30,372 bases of DNA from Micavibrio sp. UBA5703 (lineage in GTDB: Bacteria; Pseudomonadota; Alphaproteobacteria; Micavibrionales; Micavibrionaceae), in contig DIHF01000019.1 of the NCBI GenBank assembly GCA_002420015.1, forward strand, positions 6,144-36,515. The letters run 5' to 3'. The position numbers and the translations under genes were made by a program. This document shows, one piece after another, positions 24,650 to 30,372 of this stretch. The number at the start of each line of letters is the position of its first letter. Position 1 is the first letter of the stretch. Below the pieces are notes generated by a model. That model ran no database searches and was not told the origin of the DNA. It saw only the letters and a list, made by a program, of their open reading frames with translations.

Positions 24650-25420
24650 CTACTGGGCTTTTTCGCGCTCCTCGGCAATTGCGCCTTTCAACCCTTCAGG
24701 CCCGATATAGCCGCGGACGATCCGGTCGCCGATCACAAAACCCGGCGTTCCCTGAATGCCGAGATCGCGCGACACCTCGATTCCTTTTTGAAGCATGGCT
24801 TGAATCTCCGGTGAATTGGCGTCCTGTTTCAGCTTTTCGGTATCCAGCCCCAGTTGCGTGCCGATACCCGTCAATTCTGCCTCGTCCTTGTTGCCGTTAT
24901 GCGTCATCAGAGCGGCGTGGTATTCGAAATATTTGCCCTGCTTATGCGCCGCCAAAGCCCACTGAGCCGCCAAAGCCGAAGATGGCCCCAGGACAGGAAG
25001 TTCGTGGAACACAAAACGCACACCGGGATCCTGACCAATGAGTTCCTGAATATCGCTAAGGGCGCGTTTGCAATAGCCGCAATTGTAATCGAAGAACTCG
25101 ACGACCGTAACATCGCCATCGGGATTTCCAGCCGAGGGCGCATCCTTGCTGACAAGGAAGTCCTGGTGCTCCACCACCTTGGCAGAAGCCGCAGCCTCCA
25201 TGCCCTTTTCCTGCAACTTTTGATATTCTTCGACGGACTTCATGATGACCTGAGGATTTTCCATCAAGTAATCTTCAATCATCTTTTTAATCTCCGCTTT
25301 TTGGCCCTCAGTAATTTCTTCTGCGGCCTGCGTCTTGTCGATGCTGGAAGCAATCACGAGCGCGCCCGTAACCGCAAGCGCTGCAAACATTGAAATGGTT
25401 TTGAAGTTAAATTTGTTCAC
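24650..25420 (-). CDS. DsbA/BdbD-like thiol oxidoreductase, secreted
   Basis: Periplasmic thioredoxin-fold protein of 256 aa with the GTG start at 25420 fixed by a strong AAAGGAG ribosome-binding site six bases upstream. A signal peptide or anchor covers ~1-32. A helical N-terminal extension (EITEGQKAEIKKMIEDYL...) is typical of the Com1/BdbD/DsbA-2 group. The active site is C114-G-Y-C117 (FFDYNCGYCKRA) and the cis-Pro loop is QGTPGFVIGD. The CGYC motif and fold suit disulfide formation or isomerisation of secreted proteins. It could pair with the ScsB-like protein at 11377, but it lies 11 kb away and that link is only a possibility. Confidence 0.9.
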   Translation of the reverse strand: MNKFNFKTISMFAALAVTGALVIASSIDKTQAAEEITEGQKAEIKKMIEDYLMENPQVIMKSVEEYQKLQEKGMEAAASAKVVEHQDFLVSKDAPSAGNPDGDVTVVEFFDYNCGYCKRALSDIQELIGQDPGVRFVFHELPVLGPSSALAAQWALAAHKQGKYFEYHAALMTHNGNKDEAELTGIGTQLGLDTEKLKQDANSPEIQAMLQKGIEVSRDLGIQGTPGFVIGDRIVRGYIGPEGLKGAIAEEREKAQ

Positions 25421-25509
25421 GTGAAGCTCCTTTATCGTGCGAATAAATCCAATGTCTTTAATTGTAACCTATAAACAGGCCCTTTGAACAGGGTCCGTTA
25501 TCGGCATTT

Positions 25510-26892
25510 CTAGCCTTTATTCTCAATGTTTTCGATGTGATCAAGAATATCACGGGCTTGAATCCATTCCCGGCTGCCCTTTTCGACGTTTTTCAGGGCT
25601 GCCTCGGCCTGCTGCTTCGCATAAGGAAGGTTGTTTTGCAGGACGGCTTCTTCGGCCAGATGAATCCGCGCAAGGTTCTCCTTACCCGTACGGCCATAAG
25701 CGGTGGCAATCAGCCTGTGCGCCCGCGCCGAGCGCGGCTCGTCCTGAAGGGCACGGTCCAGTTGCGTTATGGCCTCCTGAAGTCCTGCGTTGTTATTGCT
25801 GCCCTCAGCGCTTTCAAGAAGCGCATGACCAAGCGCGATGCGGATCAGCGGCGCCTTGCCGAGAATTTCAACGGCGCGGCGGTAATAGGGAATACCCTCG
25901 GCGACGCGCCCGAAATCGATCAGCATCTGCCCCTTGAGTTCTAGGAAATAGGGATTTTCCGGTTCCTGCACAAGCAACGCATCAATCTGTTTTATAGCCT
26001 CCTCGACATGGTTCTGGCGGTAGGCCGCAATCGCCCTTGCATAGTTGGCAGGGATCGATTTGTCGCGGTCGTCATACTCCCACGGCACGCGGCCGGGATT
26101 GATGAACCCGATCAGCTTGGCCTTAAGCCTTGCATGCTGTTCAACCCATTCGGCGGGAAATGGCTTGTCTCTGTATGGGGAAGTCTGGGCGCGGGCTTCC
26201 AGCGCGTCGATCCTGTTGCGGGTGATCGGATGCGTGCGGACATATTCGCTTTGCTGGGTCGCAGGCAGCAATTCTTCGGATTCAAGTTTTTTCATGAACG
26301 AGGCAAGGCCGTTGGAACTTAATTCCGCCTTTTCAAAATAACTGAGCGCCGCCTGATCGGCGCTGGATTCATTGACGCGGCTATGCGCCAGAAAGCGCCG
26401 CTGCGCCACGCCGGTTGCGCCGCTGCCCACCGCGACCGCCGCACCGCCATCGCCCGTGGCAATCGCCGCGCCAATGCCAATGATCGTGCCGATGATGCTT
26501 TCATAGGTCGCCCGTTCCATCGCATCGCGTGTGGCAATAAGGTGCCCACCGCTGATATGGCCAAGCTCGTGCGCCAGAACGCCGATAATTTCCTGCGGGT
26601 TTTCCGTCTTCGTCAAAAGCCCGGTGTAGAAAAATATATTGGCCCCGCCCGCGACAAAGGCGTTGATGTCGTCGCTTTGCACCAGAATGACATGAACGTT
26701 ATCGGGTGAAATCTCGGCCGCCTTGAAGATCGGCGCGCCCCACTGGTTCATGATGTTTTCAATCTCGGTGTCGCGGATGACCGTAGGATCGCCCGCCTGA
26801 GCCGGCAGGCCAGCCAGCAGGAAAACACCCATTATCACTGTGAGAGGTAAGAGCAGGCTTTTTTTCATTTTTGCTTTCATCGTTGCGGCCAT
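25510..26892 (-). CDS. M48 family zinc metalloprotease with TPR domain (BepA/YfgC-like)
   Basis: Periplasmic protease-chaperone; the BepA family degrades misassembled outer-membrane proteins such as LptD. It has 460 aa: signal peptide (~1-33, LLLPLTVIMGVFLLAG, AQA), M48 domain with H108-E109-x2-H112 (LAHELGHISGGH) and third zinc ligand E175 in NESSADQAAL, a glycine-rich active-site lid (GIGAAIATGDGGAAVAVG), then tetratricopeptide repeats from ~280 to the end. All catalytic residues present. The ATG at 26892 is preferred because TATAAT ends exactly six bases upstream; ATGs at codons 5 and 9 are alternatives. The DsbA-like gene follows after 89 bases. Confidence 0.93.
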   Translation of the reverse strand: MAATMKAKMKKSLLLPLTVIMGVFLLAGLPAQAGDPTVIRDTEIENIMNQWGAPIFKAAEISPDNVHVILVQSDDINAFVAGGANIFFYTGLLTKTENPQEIIGVLAHELGHISGGHLIATRDAMERATYESIIGTIIGIGAAIATGDGGAAVAVGSGATGVAQRRFLAHSRVNESSADQAALSYFEKAELSSNGLASFMKKLESEELLPATQQSEYVRTHPITRNRIDALEARAQTSPYRDKPFPAEWVEQHARLKAKLIGFINPGRVPWEYDDRDKSIPANYARAIAAYRQNHVEEAIKQIDALLVQEPENPYFLELKGQMLIDFGRVAEGIPYYRRAVEILGKAPLIRIALGHALLESAEGSNNNAGLQEAITQLDRALQDEPRSARAHRLIATAYGRTGKENLARIHLAEEAVLQNNLPYAKQQAEAALKNVEKGSREWIQARDILDHIENIENKG

Positions 26893-26898
26893 TTATAC

Positions 26899-26904
26899 AT
26901 TATA
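26899..26904 (-). promoter_or_regulatory. Perfect -10 element of the M48 protease gene (leaderless type)
   Basis: TATAAT on the minus strand, then GTATAA and ATG. No ribosome-binding site exists in the six intervening bases. The -35 (TTTCTT region) is weak. Confidence 0.5.
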
Positions 26905-26934
26905 CACCCTGATAGCACTAAAGAAATGTAGCGC

Positions 26935-27279
26935 ATGACATTGACATATCAATGGATCGACCTGATCTGGCTGCCCGTGGCGTTCTATATCGTGCGCCGC
27001 GAACAGCGCTGGTGGGCCATCGGGCTTATCGCTTCCTGCATGCTTATGATGCGCCTTGAAATCGAGTTGATGGAGGAAATCGGTTACCCGCACGGCCTTA
27101 TCGGCCTCATGAAGTCTTCCGTTCACAACCGGCTGCTTGTCCTTTACAGTCTGGTTTATATTGCCTTTTTTACGCTGGCTCATTATTCGAAAAATTCGAC
27201 GGGGACCGTATTTCTGGCGGCAACAATCTCGATTTTTTTCATGGTGCTGGTTTTGTCGGTTTTTGTGATGGTGCTTTAA
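26935..27279 (+). CDS. Hypothetical integral membrane protein, 114 aa
   Basis: No family recognised. Three to four hydrophobic segments: ~5-20 (WIDLIWLPVAFYIV), ~26-45 (WWAIGLIASCMLMM), ~66-84 (LLVLYSLVYIAFFTLAH) and ~91-113 (VFLAATISIFFMVLVLSVFV). Charged residues ELMEEIGYPHG lie between helices 2 and 3. Small four-helix proteins of this kind are common and cannot be assigned by eye. Its stop is two bases before the rlmE ATG, so the two are almost certainly cotranscribed; a functional link to ribosome maturation is not otherwise supported. Confidence 0.7.
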   Translation: MTLTYQWIDLIWLPVAFYIVRREQRWWAIGLIASCMLMMRLEIELMEEIGYPHGLIGLMKSSVHNRLLVLYSLVYIAFFTLAHYSKNSTGTVFLAATISIFFMVLVLSVFVMVL

Positions 27280-27281
27280 AC

Positions 27282-27929
27282 ATGTCGAGAAACAAAAAGA
27301 AATCCAGGGTGCGAACGGCCAAGGGGCGCAAGGTTTCCTCGACCCTTTGGCTTGAGCGGCAACTCAACGACCCTTACGTCGCCGAAGCCGAAAAGCAGGG
27401 CTACCGTAGCCGCGCCGCCTTCAAGATCAAGGAGATCGACAAGAAGGTAAAACTTTTCAAGAAGGGCATGAAGGTGCTGGACCTTGGCGCAGCCCCCGGC
27501 GGCTGGAGCCAGGTCGCAGCGGAAAAAGGATGCACGGTCGTGGCGATCGACCTGCTCAAGATGGATGAAATTCCGGGCGTTGATTTCATCAAGATGGATT
27601 TCATGGACGACGACGCGCCGGACAAATTGAAAGAGATGCTGGGCGGCAAGGCCGACATCGTCATGTCCGACATGGCCCCCAACACGACCGGGCACAAGCA
27701 GACCGACCACATCCGCATCATGGCCGTCGTCGAAGCGGCGTATTATTTCGCGCAGGAAGTTCTAAAACCCGAAGGCGTTTTTATCGCGAAAGTTCTTCAG
27801 GGCGGCGCACAAAACGAATTGCTGGCGCAGATGAAAAAGGACTTCAAAACCATCCGCCACATCAAACCCCCGGCCAGCCGCAAGGAAAGCTCCGAGCAAT
27901 ACCTCGTCGCCAGCGGGTTTCGGGGATGA
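27282..27929 (+). CDS. rlmE: 23S rRNA (uridine-2'-O-)-methyltransferase RlmE (FtsJ)
   Basis: Methylates U2552 (E. coli numbering) of 23S rRNA on the 50S subunit, a late assembly step and heat-shock function in E. coli. The 215 aa include the SAM-binding LDLGAAPGGW (66-75) and the K-D-K-E catalytic tetrad K48 (RSRAAFKIKE), D130 (SDMAPNTTGH), K170 (FIAKVLQGG) and E205 (SSEQYLVASGF). The basic N-terminus is typical. No separate ribosome-binding site is needed, as it is coupled to the membrane-protein gene two bases upstream. Confidence 0.95.
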   Translation: MSRNKKKSRVRTAKGRKVSSTLWLERQLNDPYVAEAEKQGYRSRAAFKIKEIDKKVKLFKKGMKVLDLGAAPGGWSQVAAEKGCTVVAIDLLKMDEIPGVDFIKMDFMDDDAPDKLKEMLGGKADIVMSDMAPNTTGHKQTDHIRIMAVVEAAYYFAQEVLKPEGVFIAKVLQGGAQNELLAQMKKDFKTIRHIKPPASRKESSEQYLVASGFRG

Positions 27930-27944
27930 CAATGGCATAAAAAC

Positions 27945-27973
27945 TTGCAGCGTTCGTAAGTTTGGTCTAACCT
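27945..27973 (+). promoter_or_regulatory. Candidate promoter of the ArsR-family gene (leaderless type)
   Basis: TTGCAG (27945-27950), a 17-base spacer and TAACCT (27968-27973), then six bases to the ATG at 27980. No ribosome-binding site. Confidence 0.45.
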
Positions 27974-27979
27974 TTTCCT

Positions 27980-28297
27980 ATGATTAAACACATGCAGGCC
28001 CTCAGCGACCCGACCCGTTTTGCAATCCTTGAACTGCTCAGGGACAACGAACTTCCGGCCGGAAAAATCGCCGAGCACTTCCCGTCCATCTCCCGCCCGG
28101 CCGTGTCGCAGCACATCCGCATCCTGAAGGACTGCAATCTGTTGTGGGAACGCCGCGAAGGCACCAAGCGCCTTTACCGCCTGCGCCGCAAAGGGTTCTA
28201 CGATATCCACCGCTTCATGGAAGATTTCTGGAGCGCAGGCGAAAAAACAAACAGCGAAAACGCTAAACCCCTGCAGGACAACAGCCGCGCGGCCTAA
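27980..28297 (+). CDS. ArsR/SmtB-family winged-helix transcription regulator
   Basis: A 105-aa cytosolic DNA-binding repressor candidate. The winged-helix core runs from MQALSDPTRFAILELLRDNE through the recognition helix in ISRPAVSQHIRILKDCNLL and the wing WERREGTKRLYRL (~5-70). The canonical metal-sensing ELCVCDL motif is absent, and the only cysteine is in LKDCNLL, so a metal ligand site is not evident. Similar regulators respond to other signals or sit in stress circuits. The tail (~85-105) is polar and disordered. Its TAA overlaps the stop of the convergent secreted-protein gene. The target is unknown. Confidence 0.88.
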   Translation: MIKHMQALSDPTRFAILELLRDNELPAGKIAEHFPSISRPAVSQHIRILKDCNLLWERREGTKRLYRLRRKGFYDIHRFMEDFWSAGEKTNSENAKPLQDNSRAA

Positions 28298-28656
28298 CGC
28301 CGGTGCTGGACAATAACGACCCTTTTGCCCGTGCGGGCGTCAATCGCTTTTCTGACCACGATGTTATCGTCCTCGTAGACGTCATCATAAACGACATGGA
28401 CGCGCTCGCGCTTTTTGCCGCTGATCTTCTGCCCGGCAATCTGGCCGAGAAGATAGCCTACCCTCTTATGTTGTTCCTGATATCTTTCCTGCGGCCTGTC
28501 ATCGTAATAATCTTCGTATTCGTGTCTGTCGCGGCGGCGATAATCATCGTCGTCATCAAGATTAATGACGATATCGCGCCCGGCCCAGGCCGGTGCCGCC
28601 CCTGAGAAGAAAGCCGCAATAAGGCTCACAACAGCAATAATAACCAGTTTTTTCAT
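28294..28656 (-). CDS. Hypothetical secreted protein with acidic Asp tract, 120 aa
   Basis: Signal peptide at 1-25 (LVIIAVVSLIAAFFSG, cleavage after AWA). The mature N-terminus has a striking DDDDDYRRRDRHEYEDYYDD tract, then a Gln/Arg-rich part (ERYQEQHKRVGYLLGQIAG) and a basic C-terminus (DARTGKRVVIVQHRR). The mixed Asp/Arg/Tyr composition is like small periplasmic metal- or stress-related proteins (RcnB-like in style), but I cannot assign a family. Convergent with the ArsR gene, sharing four bases at the stops. Whether the regulator controls it cannot be told. Confidence 0.7.
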   Translation of the reverse strand: MKKLVIIAVVSLIAAFFSGAAPAWAGRDIVINLDDDDDYRRRDRHEYEDYYDDRPQERYQEQHKRVGYLLGQIAGQKISGKKRERVHVVYDDVYEDDNIVVRKAIDARTGKRVVIVQHRR

Positions 28657-28769
28657 GGCTTCGGTTCCTAAATCCTGATTGAACCCTGCATCAATACCAT
28701 ATTCACATAATTATAGCAATAAATTGCTTAAATACAAAACTCTTGTGGATTTGTTGGCATGAACATGTA

Positions 28770-28775
28770 TATAGT
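28770..28775 (+). promoter_or_regulatory. Candidate -10 element of guaB
   Basis: TATAGT, 30 bases before the guaB ATG; start would be near 28782, leaving a ~24-base leader with the AGGAGA ribosome-binding site. No well-spaced -35 was found. I see nothing else in 28657-28805. Confidence 0.35.
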
Positions 28776-28805
28776 GCGCTGCAAATTCCGATCCAGGAGA
28801 TTTGC

Positions 28806-30284
28806 ATGTCAAAGGCCAAAAATATCCGCCAAGCCCTCACTTTTGATGACGTTCTGCTTGTGCCCGGCGCCTCGGAAGTACAGCCCGCCGATGTCGATAC
28901 CTCTTCCCGGCTAACCCGCGAAATTACTTTGCAAATCCCCATTCTTTCCGCCGCCATGGACACGGTGACTGAAGCCGACATGGCCATTGCCATGGCCCAG
29001 AGCGGCGGCATGGGCATCCTGCACCGCAACATGGAAATCGAACAACAGGTCATGCAGGTCCGCCGCGTCAAGCGGTTCGAGTCCGGCATGGTCGTCGACC
29101 CCATCACCATCCAGCCGAGCGCAACTTTGGCCGAAGCGCTGGAGCTTATGCGCCTCAATCATATTTCCGGCATTCCGGTGACCGAAAGAACCGGAAAGCT
29201 TGTCGGCATCCTGACCAACCGCGACGTGCGCTTTGCCGAAAACCCGGACCAGCCGGTAAAGGAACTCATGACCTCGAAAAATCTGGTCAAGGTTTACAAC
29301 ACCGTCGACAAAGACGAAGCACGCAAATTGCTGCACAAGCACCGCATCGAAAAGCTTCTGGTCGTGGACGACCACGAGCGCTGCATCGGGCTGGTCACCG
29401 TCAAGGACATCGAAAAATCCCAGCTCCACCCGCACGCCACAAAAGACGACCAAAGCCGCCTGCGCGTCGGCGCGGCGGTCGGCACCGGAGATAAAAACGG
29501 CGTCGAGCGCGCCGAGGCCATGGCCGAAGCGGGGCTTGATCTGGTCGTGGTCGATACCGCGCACGGTCATTCCCGCGCCGTCATCGACACCGTGAAGAAT
29601 ATTCGTGCCCTGCGCGGTAACAACATGCAGATCATGGCGGGCAATGTTGCCACCGCCGATGCCGCCAAAGCCCTCATCGATGCCGGAGCCGATGCAATCA
29701 AGGTCGGGATCGGGCCGGGCTCCATCTGCACCACGCGGGTTGTTGCGGGTGTCGGTGTGCCGCAGCTCACCGCCATTATGGATGTTGCGGAAATCTGCAA
29801 GAAAAAAGGCATTCCGGTCATCGCCGATGGTGGCATCAAATATTCCGGCGACTTCGCCAAAGCGATCGCCGCCGGGGCAGATGTGTGCATGATGGGTTCT
29901 ATTTTCGCCGGAACGGACGAAGCGCCGGGCGAAGTGATTTTGTACCAGGGGCGCTCTTATAAATCCTATCGCGGCATGGGCAGCGTCGGCGCTATGGTTA
30001 AAGGTTCCGCCGACCGCTACTTTCAGGCCGGAACAACGCAATCCAACAAGCTGGTGCCCGAAGGCATCGAAGGCCGCGTGCCGTATAAAGGCTCCATCGC
30101 AGGCGTCATCCATCAGATGGTCGGCGGCCTGCGCGCTGCTATGGGCTATACGGGCTGCGCCACCATCGAGGAGATGAAGAAAAAGGCCGAGTTCATCGCC
30201 ATGACCACCGCCGGTTACCGCGAAAGCCACGTCCACGACGTCACCATCACCCGCGAAGCGCCGAACTACCGGACGAAGGATTAA
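28806..30284 (+). CDS. guaB: IMP dehydrogenase
   Basis: NAD-dependent oxidation of IMP to XMP, the committed step of GMP synthesis. The ATG at 28806 has AGGAGA five bases upstream; an upstream in-frame TTG lacks support. It has 492 aa: LTFDDVLLVPG opening, TIM-barrel core, a Bateman module of two CBS domains (~96-205, SATLAEALELMRLNHISGIPV and onward), the catalytic loop GPGSICTTRVVAGVG with C308, the DGGIKYSGD phosphate-binding segment, and YRGMGSVGAM with the flap. Full length and intact. The next gene starts two bases after its stop. Confidence 0.97.
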   Translation: MSKAKNIRQALTFDDVLLVPGASEVQPADVDTSSRLTREITLQIPILSAAMDTVTEADMAIAMAQSGGMGILHRNMEIEQQVMQVRRVKRFESGMVVDPITIQPSATLAEALELMRLNHISGIPVTERTGKLVGILTNRDVRFAENPDQPVKELMTSKNLVKVYNTVDKDEARKLLHKHRIEKLLVVDDHERCIGLVTVKDIEKSQLHPHATKDDQSRLRVGAAVGTGDKNGVERAEAMAEAGLDLVVVDTAHGHSRAVIDTVKNIRALRGNNMQIMAGNVATADAAKALIDAGADAIKVGIGPGSICTTRVVAGVGVPQLTAIMDVAEICKKKGIPVIADGGIKYSGDFAKAIAAGADVCMMGSIFAGTDEAPGEVILYQGRSYKSYRGMGSVGAMVKGSADRYFQAGTTQSNKLVPEGIEGRVPYKGSIAGVIHQMVGGLRAAMGYTGCATIEEMKKKAEFIAMTTAGYRESHVHDVTITREAPNYRTKD

Positions 30285-30286
30285 TT

Positions 30287-30372
30287 TTGAAACCCTCCGC
30301 CCGCGTACAGGCCGTTATCGACGTCATCGAACGCATCCCCGGCGCGCGCGTGCCGATGGATACCATCGTGGG
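30287..30372 (+). CDS. Start of an RsmB-like 16S rRNA methyltransferase, 3'-truncated
   Basis: A TTG start two bases after the guaB stop, with GAAGGA six bases upstream (inside the guaB end). The 28 visible codons read KPSARVQAVIDVIER, IPGARVPMD and TIVG. This resembles the NusB-like N-terminal segment of alphaproteobacterial RsmB/NOP family methyltransferases (PAARVQAAIE-type opening), a gene often placed right after guaB. The catalytic domain is outside the window, so the call rests on a short match plus context. Confidence 0.6.
   Translation, partial: MKPSARVQAVIDVIERIPGARVPMDTIV

Noticed and set aside
25421..25509. Imperfect hairpin between the M48 and DsbA-like genes as a terminator
   Set aside because: The stem is short with mismatches and lacks a T-run in the minus-strand direction.
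28911..30236. 441-codon open frame antisense to guaB
   Set aside because: Gly/His/Asp-rich low-complexity translation typical of the antisense of a GC-rich gene; guaB is complete on the plus strand.

Overview
The window is a gene-dense, moderately GC-rich chromosomal segment that I read as alphaproteobacterial. The evidence is a ctaD-ctaB-small membrane protein-ctaG-ctaE-DUF983-surf1 cytochrome oxidase cluster, an NDUFA12-like complex I subunit beside MlaD, DUF2155, Aat, AccC, AccB and AroQ, an IalB-family protein, and a soluble PAS histidine kinase of PleC/DivJ/PdhS style. A Micavibrio- or Rhodospirillales-like lineage is possible, but the genus cannot be fixed from the sequence alone.

Region by region. 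(1) 1-6600: aa3-type cytochrome c oxidase structural and assembly genes: ctaD (5' end cut off), heme O synthase, Cox11, subunit III and SURF1. Three unrecognised small genes are interspersed. (2) 6597-11276, minus strand: a LysM-like/M23 murein hydrolase, an IalB-like secreted protein, and a coupled pair of a SpoU-type methyltransferase and acetoacetyl-CoA synthetase. (3) 11377-14172: a ScsB/DsbD-like thiol reductant exporter followed by a secreted peroxiredoxin-like protein. (4) 14309-18635: a soluble two-PAS histidine kinase, a small accessory stretch with composite palindromic repeats and three orphan genes, then a response regulator fused to a deaminase-fold domain that appears to lack its zinc cysteines. 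(5) 18640-20015, minus: RidA, coupled to an unknown secreted protein. (6) 20101-21490: NDUFA12, MlaD-like and DUF2155. (7) 21571-26892, minus: aat, accC-accB (biotin carboxylase and biotin carrier of acetyl-CoA carboxylase), aroQ, a DsbA-like oxidoreductase and a BepA-like M48/TPR protease. (8) 26935-30372: a membrane protein coupled to rlmE, an ArsR regulator, a secreted acidic protein, guaB, and the start of an rsmB-like gene.

Themes. Envelope and redox quality control recur (oxidase assembly, ScsB-like, redoxin, DsbA, BepA-like, MlaD, M23). The two observations I would follow first are the receiver/degenerate-deaminase fusion at 17745-18635, and the repeated placement of a -10-like hexamer exactly six bases before an ATG. 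The latter suggests widespread leaderless transcription. No rRNA, tRNA, CRISPR array, transposase or prophage gene was seen.
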